Below are positions 6,938-13,986 of a stretch of DNA of 19,336 nucleotides, in pieces. This DNA comes from JBBREP01 sp036501845 (GTDB lineage Bacteria > Actinomycetota > Acidimicrobiia > IMCC26256 > PALSA-610): the NCBI GenBank assembly GCA_036501845.1, contig DASXZO010000117.1, forward strand, positions 1 through 19,336, read 5' to 3'. Every line of letters begins with the position of its first letter. Positions within the stretch are counted from its first letter, which is position 1. The notes beneath the pieces are model-generated. The model ran no database searches and was not told where the DNA came from. It saw only the letters and a list, made by a program, of their open reading frames with translations. A program made the translations under genes and the position numbers.

Positions 6938-8232
6938 GCGCCCTTGGCGGCGCGGAAGCCCGCATCGAGGTCGGCGACGATGTCCTGTACCGACTCGATG
7001 CCGATGCAGAGCCGCACGAGGTCGGGCGACACACCCGCGCTCGTCTGCTCGACCTCCGAAAGCTGGCTGTGCGTGGTGCTCGCGGGATGGATCGCGAGGC
7101 TGCGCACGTCGCCCACGTTGGCAAGGTGGCTGAACAGCTCGAGCCCTTCGATGAAGCGCTTGCCGGCCTCCATACCGCCCTTGATGCCGAACGCCATGAT
7201 GGCGCCCGGGCCGTTGGGCAGGTATTCACGCCGCCGCTGGTGCCACGGACTCGAATCGAGACCGGGGAACTTCACCCAGCTGACCTCGTCGCGCGACTCG
7301 AGGAACTCGGCCACGATCTGCGCGTTGGCGCAGTGCCGCTCCATCCGCAGGCTCAGTGTCTCGAGGCCTTGGATCATGAGGAACGCGTTGAACGGCGAGA
7401 TCGCCGCGCCGATGTCGCGCAGGTATTGCAGCCGCGCCTTCAGGATGTAGCGCGCCGGCCACAACGGTTCGGGAAGTTGCGAGAAGACGAGACCGTGGTA
7501 GCTCGGGTCGGGCTCGGTGAAGTTGGCGAAGCGGCCGCTGCCCTCGTAGTCGAAGTGCCCACCGTCGACGATGATGCCGCCGATCGACGTGCCGTGCCCG
7601 CCGATGAACTTCGTCGCCGAGTGGATCACGATGTCGGCGCCGTATTGGAGCGGAGTGCACAGGTAGGGCGTCGCGACCGTGTTGTCGATCACGAGCGGGA
7701 TGCCGTCCTTGTGCGCGATCTCGGACACGCCGCCGAAGTCGAGCACGTCGCCCTTCGGATTGCCGATCGTCTCGCCGTAGAACGCGCGAGTGTTCGGGCG
7801 AATCGCGGCCTTCCACGCCTTCAGATCGTCGGGGTCGTCGACGAAGGTGACCTCGACGCCGAGCTTCGGCAGCGTGTAGTGCAACAGGTTGTAGGTGCCC
7901 CCGTAGAGCGACGCGCTCGACACGATGTGCCCGCCGTTCTCAGCGAGGTTGAGCAGCGCGATCGTCTCGGCCGCTTGTCCACTCGCCGTGGCCAAGGCAC
8001 CGACGCCGCCTTCGAGCGCCGCGACACGCTCCTCGAACACCGCCTGCGTGGGGTTCATGATGCGCGTGTAGATGTTGCCGAGTTCCTGCAGCGCGAACAG
8101 GTTGGCGGCGTGCTCGGTGTCGCGAAACACGTAGCTCGTGGTCTGGTAGATCGGCACCGCTCGCGCGTTCGTGGCGGAATCGGGCTGCGCGCCCGCGTGC
8201 ACCTGTCGGGTCTCGAAACCCCAGTCAGCCAT
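6934..8232 (-). CDS. metY: O-acetylhomoserine sulfhydrylase (MetY)
   Basis: The 432-residue PLP enzyme of the Cys/Met-metabolism family condenses O-acylhomoserine with sulfide (or another thiol) to homocysteine. It begins with the characteristic WGFETRQVHAGAQPD and PIYQTTSYVF. It continues with YTRIMNPTQAVFEERVAALEGG and SSASLYGGTYNLL, and VIDNTVATPYLC holds the Asp that binds the PLP nitrogen. IHSATKFIGGHGTSIGG carries Schiff-base lysine K208. The length and the insert around FDYEGSGRFANFTEPDPSYHG fit MetY rather than the shorter cystathionine synthases. ATG 8232 has an AAGGAAGGA ribosome site at 8241-8249. It is first in its operon, transcribed from a promoter at 8284-8312. No SAM riboswitch or S-box-like fold is visible in the roughly 45-nt leader. 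Confidence 0.97.
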   Translation of the reverse strand: MADWGFETRQVHAGAQPDSATNARAVPIYQTTSYVFRDTEHAANLFALQELGNIYTRIMNPTQAVFEERVAALEGGVGALATASGQAAETIALLNLAENGGHIVSSASLYGGTYNLLHYTLPKLGVEVTFVDDPDDLKAWKAAIRPNTRAFYGETIGNPKGDVLDFGGVSEIAHKDGIPLVIDNTVATPYLCTPLQYGADIVIHSATKFIGGHGTSIGGIIVDGGHFDYEGSGRFANFTEPDPSYHGLVFSQLPEPLWPARYILKARLQYLRDIGAAISPFNAFLMIQGLETLSLRMERHCANAQIVAEFLESRDEVSWVKFPGLDSSPWHQRRREYLPNGPGAIMAFGIKGGMEAGKRFIEGLELFSHLANVGDVRSLAIHPASTTHSQLSEVEQTSAGVSPDLVRLCIGIESVQDIVADLDAGFRAAKGA

Positions 8233-8283
8233 GGTGATCGTCCTTCCTTGCGCCGCGTCGACGCGCTGCACGTGTATCGACCG

Positions 8284-8312
8284 AGGCTACGGCCGCGCTT
8301 CGTACATCCCAA
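8284..8312 (-). promoter_or_regulatory. Candidate promoter of the metY operon
   Basis: On the minus strand TTGGGA (8312-8307) is followed after 17 bases by TAGCCT (8289-8284). This is a reasonable sigma-70-type pair with an actinobacterial TANNNT -10, predicting a start near 8277 and a leader of about 45 nt. Its -35 lies five bases from the -35 of the divergent promoter. Confidence 0.45.
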
Positions 8313-8317
8313 CTCTG

Positions 8318-8345
8318 TTGGTCGACTACGTACCGGGCGTAGGTT
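8318..8345 (+). promoter_or_regulatory. Candidate promoter of the acyl-CoA dehydrogenase operon, leaderless
   Basis: TTGGTC (8318-8323), a 16-base spacer and TAGGTT (8340-8345) lie just before ATG 8352. Only six bases separate the -10 from the start codon and no ribosome site is present, so a leaderless mRNA is likely. The palindrome CCAAC-TCT-GTTGG (8309-8321) overlaps this -35 and that of the opposite promoter. Confidence 0.45.
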
Positions 8346-8351
8346 CAGTTC

Positions 8352-9590
8352 ATGGCGCAGCCGAAGGTCACACACGACCTCGACGATGCGCGCGCGTGGA
8401 TCGGTGCGCATTGGAACCCGGAGCTCTCGCTCGCCGAGTGGCGCGGCCTGCTCGTGGATTCAGGTTGGGGTTGCCCGGCGTGGCCGCGTGAGTGGTTCGG
8501 ACGCGGGCTGTCGCAGGGCGAGGCAACCGCGGTGGGCGACGAGCTCGCGCGCGCCGGCGCGGTGGGAGTGGCCACTGGCGTCGGTATGTCGCTTGCCGCG
8601 CCGACGATCCTTGCCCACGGCTCTGACGACCTGAAACGCCGCCTGCTGCGCCCACTCGCCACCGGTGCGCACAAATGGTGCCAGCTGTTCAGCGAGCCCG
8701 GCAGCGGTTCCGATCTCGCGAGCCTGTCGACGCGCGCCGAGCGCGACGGCGATGAATGGGTCGTAAACGGGCAGAAGGTGTGGAACTCGGGCGCGCAGCG
8801 CGCGCAGTGGGGCTTGCTGCTCGCGCGCACCGACTTGACGGTGCCGAAGCACCAGGGCATCACGTGTTTCGCGCTGGCGATGGACCAGCCCGGCCTCGAG
8901 GTGCGACCGCTCCGTCAGATGAACGGCTACGCGTCGTTCAACGAAGTGTTTCTCTCCGATGCTCGGGTGGCCGGCGCCGACATGATCGGCGAGCCCGGCG
9001 CGGGATGGACCGTCGCGCTCACCACGCTCGCGCACGAACGTTCACTCGCGGCGTCGATCGGTGCGGCACTGCGCGTGCTCTCGGGTACCGGCCGCGCCGC
9101 GCGTGAAGCCGCCGACGAGGCTGCCGAGTACTGGAAGACTTACGAGTGGTATCCGCAGCGCGCGGGCCGGCCCGAGCTCGTCGCCGCGGAACTGGGGCGG
9201 CGCGCCGTCGCCGACGACCCTCGGTTGCGCCAACACGCAGCGCGCGTCGAACTGATCACTCGCACCGCTCGATGGAACGCGCAGCGTGCGCAGGCGGCGC
9301 GCGCCGCCGGCCGTCCGCCCGGGCCGGAAGGCTCGATCGCCAAGCTGCTGTCGAGCGAGATCGCCCGCACGAGCGCTCGAGCCCATTCCGCGATCGCCGG
9401 CGCCGACGCCATGCTCACCGGGCCCGAGTCGGCCGTCGACGGCGTGATCGCCGAGATCCTCGTGTCGGTGCCCGCCCAGTCGATCGCCGGCGGCACCGAC
9501 GAGATCCAGCGCAACATCCTCGGCGAGCGCGTGCTGGGCCTCCCCCGCGAGCCCCACCCCAACACCCCCGCGCCGTTGTCCCACAAATAG
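8352..9590 (+). CDS. Acyl-CoA dehydrogenase family protein
   Basis: This 412-residue flavoenzyme-family protein introduces an alpha-beta double bond in acyl-CoA substrates. FAD and substrate landmarks are present: QLFSEPGSGSDLASL (113-127), EWVVNGQKVWNSGA, MNGYASFNEVFLSDARV, and C-terminal AGGTDEIQRNILGERVLGLP. At the position of the classical catalytic glutamate in the YEGT motif there is G380. The base must therefore sit elsewhere, as in isovaleryl-CoA-type enzymes, or come from a partner, as in heterotetrameric steroid FadE proteins; no partner gene adjoins. A central stretch rich in Ala and Arg (about 290-335) precedes the C-terminal domain. It heads a plus-strand group of four genes, and its likely leaderless promoter overlaps its start. 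Confidence 0.94.
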   Translation: MAQPKVTHDLDDARAWIGAHWNPELSLAEWRGLLVDSGWGCPAWPREWFGRGLSQGEATAVGDELARAGAVGVATGVGMSLAAPTILAHGSDDLKRRLLRPLATGAHKWCQLFSEPGSGSDLASLSTRAERDGDEWVVNGQKVWNSGAQRAQWGLLLARTDLTVPKHQGITCFALAMDQPGLEVRPLRQMNGYASFNEVFLSDARVAGADMIGEPGAGWTVALTTLAHERSLAASIGAALRVLSGTGRAAREAADEAAEYWKTYEWYPQRAGRPELVAAELGRRAVADDPRLRQHAARVELITRTARWNAQRAQAARAAGRPPGPEGSIAKLLSSEIARTSARAHSAIAGADAMLTGPESAVDGVIAEILVSVPAQSIAGGTDEIQRNILGERVLGLPREPHPNTPAPLSHK

Positions 9591-9615
9591 TGGACTTGTC
9601 GACTGTTTGTGGGAC
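9578..9615. terminator. Strong palindrome spanning the acyl-CoA dehydrogenase stop codon
   Basis: GTCCCACAAA (9578-9587) and TTTGTGGGAC (9606-9615) are exact inverted copies. With one T-G pair the helix extends by TAGT/ACTG to 14 bp around a 10-nt loop, and the stop TAG 9588-9590 lies in the stem. It may act as a terminator or attenuator between this gene and the cyclase gene, or as mRNA protection. There is no T-run, so a REP-type element or operator is an alternative. Confidence 0.45.
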
Positions 9616-9662
9616 CACGGGCGCGCTTGCGCGGCGTGACGGCGGCGCGAGAGGTTCTCGGC

Positions 9663-10664
9663 ATGAGAGACCTTCCCGATGCACCGTTCGGTGGCTGGAC
9701 GCCGCCCGACTACACCGTCGACGCCGACGGCAAGGTGGTGGGCGCGCAGCCGGGCACACCGAACAACTGGGGTCGCTTCGGCGCCCTCGATCAGATCGGC
9801 ACCGCCAACTTGTGCACGCCCGAACGCGTCGCTGCCGCGGCGCGCCTCGTGCGCACCGGCAAGCGGTTCACGCTCGGCCTCCCGATCGGGCGGCCCACAC
9901 CCGGCGGCTACCGCGCCGAGCCGTTGCACATGTACCGGTTCGCGGCGGGTGACGGTGTGCTCGGAGGCGGCCTGGGCGGCCGCAGCTTCCAGACCTCCGA
10001 CGACTACATCGTGATGGCGTTGCAGGCGTCGACGCAGGTGGACGGGTTCGGTCATGTCGGCGGTGACCACACGCTGTACAACGGATTCTGGGCCGGACTC
10101 GTGACCGCGGCTGCGGGTGCGCGCCGGCTCGGCATGCACAAGCTCGCCGCGCAGGGCATCGTGGGCCGCGGCGTGTTGCTCGACGTGGCGCGTCACCTCG
10201 GCGTCGACCGCATCGACGGCGGCTTCGGCATCGGCGCAGACGAGCTCGAAGGCACCGCGCGCGCCCAGGGCGTGGAGGTCGCACCGGGCGACATCGTGCT
10301 CGTGCGGACCGGGCAGGTGGGATGGAAGACCGAGCAGGCGCCGGGCAGCGAAGCCGCCAACACGCGCAGCGAACCCGGCATCTCAGTGCGGGCGATCCCT
10401 TGGCTCGCCGACCACGACGTGACGATGGTCGCCATCGACACCGCGGCCTGCGAGGTGGTGCCGCCCGAACCCGACGTGCCGTTCCTCACGTTCCATGTGG
10501 CCGCGCTGCGTGACCTGGGCCTGCTCATCGGCGAGCTGTTCGACCTCGACGAGCTCGCCGACGATTGCGCCGCCGACGGCGTGTGGGAAGGAATGTTTGT
10601 AGCGTCGCCGATGCCCGTGGTGGGCGCGAGCGGTTCGCCCATCAACCCAATCGTGATGAAGTAG
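9663..10664 (+). CDS. Cyclase family protein (kynurenine formamidase-like fold)
   Basis: The 333-residue protein belongs to the cyclase superfamily of metal-dependent hydrolases that includes kynurenine formamidase. The family signature HxGTHxDxPxH is represented at 121-131 as QASTQVDGFGH, so two of the usual metal histidines are glutamines while D127 and H131 remain. Other landmarks are NNWGRFGALDQIGTANLCTPE near the N-terminus, GRGVLLDVARHLG, DIVLVRTGQ and the terminal FLTFHVAALRDLGLLIGELFDLDEL. Long members of the family often deviate at these histidines, but the change leaves the metal and reaction uncertain. ATG 9663 has GAGAGG eight bases upstream (9649-9654). The next gene starts five bases after its stop. 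Its place behind an acyl-CoA dehydrogenase suggests breakdown of a cyclic or aromatic acid, as inference. Confidence 0.91.
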   Translation: MRDLPDAPFGGWTPPDYTVDADGKVVGAQPGTPNNWGRFGALDQIGTANLCTPERVAAAARLVRTGKRFTLGLPIGRPTPGGYRAEPLHMYRFAAGDGVLGGGLGGRSFQTSDDYIVMALQASTQVDGFGHVGGDHTLYNGFWAGLVTAAAGARRLGMHKLAAQGIVGRGVLLDVARHLGVDRIDGGFGIGADELEGTARAQGVEVAPGDIVLVRTGQVGWKTEQAPGSEAANTRSEPGISVRAIPWLADHDVTMVAIDTAACEVVPPEPDVPFLTFHVAALRDLGLLIGELFDLDELADDCAADGVWEGMFVASPMPVVGASGSPINPIVMK

Positions 10665-10669
10665 AGGCC

Positions 10670-11104
10670 ATGACACTCGAAGGTGAATACGAACCAAGCC
10701 CGTGGGACTGGGTGAGCAAGCAGGTCGAGGAGTTCGAGGCGAGCGGCGGCAAGGAAGGCAACGAGCTCCAGGGCAAGCCGATCGTGGTCCTGTCGACGAC
10801 CGGCCGCAAGACCGCCAAGGTGCGCAAGTCGGCGCTGATGCGCGTGGAGCACGACGGCGAGTACGCGGTGGTCGCGTCGATGGGCGGTGCGCCGCAACAT
10901 CCGGTGTGGTACCTCAACCTGCTCGACGACCCGCATGTGACGCTGCAGGACGGCGACAAGGTGATGGACCTGCGCGCCCGCACCGCTACGCCCGACGAGA
11001 AGAAGGTGTGGTGGCCGATCTGCGTCGAGGCCTGGCCGGCCTACGACGAGTACCAGACCAAGACCACGCGTGACATCCCCGTGGTGCTCTTCGACAAGGC
11101 GTGA
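10670..11104 (+). CDS. Deazaflavin (F420)-dependent nitroreductase family protein
   Basis: The 144-residue product matches the DDN-type family of split-barrel proteins that use reduced coenzyme F420, found mainly in actinobacteria. The N-terminal amphipathic helix (PWDWVSKQVEEFEASGG) is followed by IVVLSTTGRKTAKVRKSALMRVEHDGEYAVVASMGGAPQ in short sections, then HPVWYLNLLDDPHVTLQDG, all diagnostic for the family. The C-terminal VWWPICVEAWPAYDEYQTKTTR is also typical. Substrates are unknown for most members; quinones, enones and nitroaromatics are documented for some. ATG 10670 lies five bases after the cyclase stop, with AGAGG (10663-10667) rather too close. The stop overlaps the next start (GTGA). 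Its presence implies that the host makes F420. Confidence 0.92.
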   Translation: MTLEGEYEPSPWDWVSKQVEEFEASGGKEGNELQGKPIVVLSTTGRKTAKVRKSALMRVEHDGEYAVVASMGGAPQHPVWYLNLLDDPHVTLQDGDKVMDLRARTATPDEKKVWWPICVEAWPAYDEYQTKTTRDIPVVLFDKA

Positions 11105-11466
11105 GCGGGTCGGAGCCGGCGATGCAACCTGTGGACGTGGCGGCCGCGTACTTCGACGCGGTGCGCGCGCGTGACGCCGACGCGCTACGCGCGCTCTTCG
11201 CGCCCGACGCCGAGCTGGTCACCGCGACCGGCACACTTCACGGCGCCGACGCAATCGCCGGCTACTACGCGCAACTCGCGTTCGCGATCGAGCCCCAACC
11301 CACGCTCGGGCCATTCATCGTCGCCGGCGAACGCGTCGCCGTGGAAATCGACCTCGCCACCACGATCGGGCCGATGCAGGTGGCCGACGTGTTCACAATC
11401 GTGGACGGCCGCATCACCCGGCTCGCCATCTACGGCGTCGGCAACCTGCAGAGCACCGGTCACTAA
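11101..11466 (+). CDS. SnoaL-like / NTF2-fold protein
   Basis: The 121-residue product fits the nuclear-transport-factor-2 / SnoaL-like fold. It has an N-terminal helix with DVAAAYFDAVRARDADALRALFAPDAELVT, a LHGADAIAGYYAQL helix, and the beta-sheet strands VAVEIDLATTI, VADVFTIVDGRITRLAIYG. Members act as small isomerases, cyclases or dehydratases, or merely bind ligands; no catalytic residues can be assigned. The start is ambiguous: GTG 11101 overlaps the previous stop (GTGA), whereas ATG 11122 has GGAG six bases upstream and would remove seven residues before the domain. The last gene of the acyl-CoA dehydrogenase group, it may share that pathway's ligand. Confidence 0.86.
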   Translation: MSGSEPAMQPVDVAAAYFDAVRARDADALRALFAPDAELVTATGTLHGADAIAGYYAQLAFAIEPQPTLGPFIVAGERVAVEIDLATTIGPMQVADVFTIVDGRITRLAIYGVGNLQSTGH

Positions 11467-11504
11467 CGTCACAACGCTCGCGACAACGGCCGGATACGGC
11501 GCTC

Positions 11505-12935
11505 ATGCACGCGACAATTGCGTGTGAGCACATCGTGGGGGCCTTCAGCGATGAGCGAACCGGCGACTGCGGTCGCGGTTCGCCGGATGTGTTGCGGCGC
11601 GCCGCGCTCTGCGCCGGCGCGTGCATCGTGGCAGGTGTGGCCGTCGTGCTCGCAGTCACCAACACCGTGTCGTTGGTGGAGCACAACGAGCGCACCGGTC
11701 CGAATCCACAGACGGCCGCCGAGCTGGCGGTGGCGTTCGCGGCCGTCGCGATCGCGTGGTTCGTCTATGAGCTGCAGCGTCTCGCGCAAGCGCTGCGAGT
11801 GCGGCGTCTCCTCAGGGTGGAGCCGTGGTCCACACCGCTCGCCGTCACGTCGACGTCGTCGACGGACGCGGCGCGAAGCGCGAACCACGTGTTCCACCAG
11901 CTTCACCCGATCGTGGTCGCCGGCCCCCACGGCCCTGAGGTGCTCGCCGGCCGGCGCGACGTGCATCGCGCGGTAGGCGCGCACGTGCGTGTGGCCGGCA
12001 CCGAACGCGGCCTCGCCGCGATGACCGACACCACCGGCACGCACATATGGATCATGCGGCGCGCCGGCACCACGAGCGCCGCGGTGACCCCGACGGCGCC
12101 GGCCGAGGAAACGGCAAGCACGCTCGCGCGCCGAGCCATGCGCAGCTACGCGACCCATGCACTGCTGTTCATCATCGGCGGCAGCCTTATCATCGTTGCG
12201 TCGGCCCGTTTGCTCGTGGGCGCATCAGCTCACACCACCTGGTTGCGCCAACACGGCACGAGGGCCAACGCGGTCGTGAGTGCCACCCAATACCAGTGCT
12301 ACCGCTGCGACACATACGTGCAGTTCACGTACTTCTACAACGGCAAGTCCTACACGGCGCGCGTCGAGCCCACCGGCGACTACCACGTGGGTGACTCCGA
12401 GGTGGTGTTCTTCGACCCTCACCATCCCAGCGATGCTGTGACCGCATTCGCGGCCGAGTCCAACGTCGACGACCCCGGAATCTGGGCTCTCTTCGCTGGG
12501 GGATTCCTCGCGGTGCTCGGCCTCATCGGCCTGTGGCGGGTGGAGCGACGCCATCGCGACTTACTGCACGCGTCGTGGAGTACGTGTGAATGGACACTCG
12601 TACACACGCCTCGCCGTCGCGGCGACGTGGCGGTGGTGCGGATCGAGCACGACGGCGGCAACAGCGAGCTGGTCAGGCTCGCACCCGCACTCGTACGGCC
12701 GCATCACCTGGGCCTGCGCTGCTCAGGCTTCGCGGCCGAACGCAACGATCGTCGCTGCAAGCGCGTCTTGCTCACCTACGAAGGCCCCACGCCCCACGTA
12801 ATCGACGCGATTCGCCCCACCACCGATGCAGCCCGAGCGCGACTGGAACGACTGGCAGCAAGCCCGTCCACGGCCCGGCGCGTCCCCAACGCAAATGGCC
12901 TCGGCGTCAAAGTCAAAGCCTTCTTGCGCGTCTAG
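11505..12935 (+). CDS. DUF3592-like membrane protein
   Basis: A 476-residue protein without known function. Two N-terminal membrane helices (about 33-58 and 71-92) are followed by a soluble region (about 95-205). A third helix (217-239), an outer-facing domain (240-322) and a fourth helix (326-346) come next, and then a cytoplasmic tail of 130 residues with a basic end. The segment between helices three and four has the DUF3592 pattern: TWLRQHGTRANAVVSATQ, VQFTYFYNGKSYTARV and GDSEVVFFDPHHPSDA. It carries a CxxC pair (C265, C268) that might bind metal or form a disulfide. ATG 11505 is 38 bases after the preceding stop with no strong ribosome site; later starts are possible. It converges on the LLM gene with four bases between stops. 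Confidence 0.82.
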   Translation: MHATIACEHIVGAFSDERTGDCGRGSPDVLRRAALCAGACIVAGVAVVLAVTNTVSLVEHNERTGPNPQTAAELAVAFAAVAIAWFVYELQRLAQALRVRRLLRVEPWSTPLAVTSTSSTDAARSANHVFHQLHPIVVAGPHGPEVLAGRRDVHRAVGAHVRVAGTERGLAAMTDTTGTHIWIMRRAGTTSAAVTPTAPAEETASTLARRAMRSYATHALLFIIGGSLIIVASARLLVGASAHTTWLRQHGTRANAVVSATQYQCYRCDTYVQFTYFYNGKSYTARVEPTGDYHVGDSEVVFFDPHHPSDAVTAFAAESNVDDPGIWALFAGGFLAVLGLIGLWRVERRHRDLLHASWSTCEWTLVHTPRRRGDVAVVRIEHDGGNSELVRLAPALVRPHHLGLRCSGFAAERNDRRCKRVLLTYEGPTPHVIDAIRPTTDAARARLERLAASPSTARRVPNANGLGVKVKAFLRV

Positions 12936-12939
12936 GCGT

Positions 12940-13908
12940 CTAGGCGTCGAGCGACGTGCGCACGCGCGGTAGCACTGCGTCGCCGAGCGCTGTGATCTGC
13001 TCACGCGCCGCCCCGACGCTCACACCGGGCACGTGGCAACGCAAGTTCAACGCATCGGCTCCGCTTGCGCGCATCACGTCGACGAGCCGTTCGGCCACCG
13101 CGCTCGCATCGCGATCGGACACCATCTCGTCGGCGCCCCAGTGCACGCTCGCGCGTTCCGACGCGTAGCTGCGGTAGACGCCGACCTGGCGCGCCACCTC
13201 GGTGTCAGGCCGCGCACCGAGCCACGCCCGGCGGATCAGCACGACGGAACCAAAGCCGCCGGCCTCGCGGTACGCGTCGGTGAGCATGCGGCAGCGGTCG
13301 GGCGTGGCGAGCGAGTCGAACAGCAGACCGCTCCCCACACGCGCGGCCCGCCGCGCGGCAGTAGCGCTCGACGCCGCGCTGAGCAGCGGGATCGGATCGG
13401 TCACGCAGCGTGCGATCGCCACGTCGGCCGTCAACGGACCGGTCGCTTCACCGCGCAGGGTCACGGCGAGCTCCTCGAGCGCGCGAGCGAACCGTGCACC
13501 GAGTTCGTGCATGTCGAGCCCCATCACTTCGAAGTCGACCGCGAGCGCACCTGCGGCGACGCCGATGCCGAGGCGCTCGGGATGGCGCGCCGCGAGCCAC
13601 GCGGCCTCTTCGGCCACGAGCGCGGTGGGCCGCAGCGTGAGCAGCAGCGGGCACGGCGCGGCCCAGCCACGCGGCATCGCGTCGAGCAGGAAGCCTGCGA
13701 CCTGCAACGGGTTCGGCATGTAGCCGGCGAAACCGGCGTGATGCTCGCTCGTCATCACGCCGTCGAAACCGTGCTCCACCGCAAGCACCGCCTGGGCCCG
13801 AAGCTCGGCGATCTTCGCCACTGCGTCGAGATCGTCGTGCGGGTAGCTCCGGAACGACACCGAACCCGCTCCGAACGGCACGCCGCGCACGCTTTCCCCC
13901 GGATCCAT
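12940..13908 (-). CDS. LLM class flavin-dependent oxidoreductase
   Basis: The 322-residue TIM-barrel protein belongs to the bacterial luciferase-like superfamily. It opens with the short strand SVSFRSYPHDDL and continues VLAVEHGFDGVMTSEHHAGFAG (41-62), where E55-H56-H57 line the flavin site. LTLRPTALVAEEAAWLAARHPERLGIGVAAG is the usual dense helix-strand block with the flavin-phosphate region. Members use FMN with oxygen or F420; which applies here is not readable, though F420 use is plausible beside the F420-type nitroreductase family gene at 10670. ATG 13908 has an excellent GGAGG ribosome site. The frame stays open far upstream into the Ddl gene, but that is spurious. It is transcribed divergently from the ligase cassette. 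Confidence 0.93.
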   Translation of the reverse strand: MDPGESVRGVPFGAGSVSFRSYPHDDLDAVAKIAELRAQAVLAVEHGFDGVMTSEHHAGFAGYMPNPLQVAGFLLDAMPRGWAAPCPLLLTLRPTALVAEEAAWLAARHPERLGIGVAAGALAVDFEVMGLDMHELGARFARALEELAVTLRGEATGPLTADVAIARCVTDPIPLLSAASSATAARRAARVGSGLLFDSLATPDRCRMLTDAYREAGGFGSVVLIRRAWLGARPDTEVARQVGVYRSYASERASVHWGADEMVSDRDASAVAERLVDVMRASGADALNLRCHVPGVSVGAAREQITALGDAVLPRVRTSLDA

Positions 13909-13913
13909 GCCTA

Positions 13914-13922
13914 CTCCCTCCC
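13914..13922 (-). promoter_or_regulatory. Ribosome binding site fixing the LLM gene start
   Basis: On the minus strand GGGAGGGAG lies 5-13 bases before ATG 13908. It decides that start over an in-frame ATG at 13938. Confidence 0.7.
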
Positions 13923-13971
13923 GTGTGCACGTGCGCATCGCGAAAGTGAGATCTTCGCCGACCCTGCTCGG

Positions 13972-13977
13972 TAGAGT
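13972..13977 (+). promoter_or_regulatory. Candidate -10 box (TAGAGT) of the ligase cassette, leaderless
   Basis: TAGAGT fits TANNNT and ends nine bases before ATG 13987, which lacks a ribosome site. A leaderless transcript starting at or near the A of ATG would explain both facts. No good -35 is seen. Four-base arms CTCG/CGAG (13967-13981) flank it. Confidence 0.4.
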
Positions 13978-13986
13978 CGAGCGCCG

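Noticed and set aside
8233..8283. SAM riboswitch in the metY leader
   Set aside because: The predicted leader is only about 45 bases and shows no S-box-like stems or conserved core that I can recognise.
6912..8634. Plus-strand open frame of more than 500 codons opposite metY
   Set aside because: It is antisense to an unmistakable metY and shows no family motifs.
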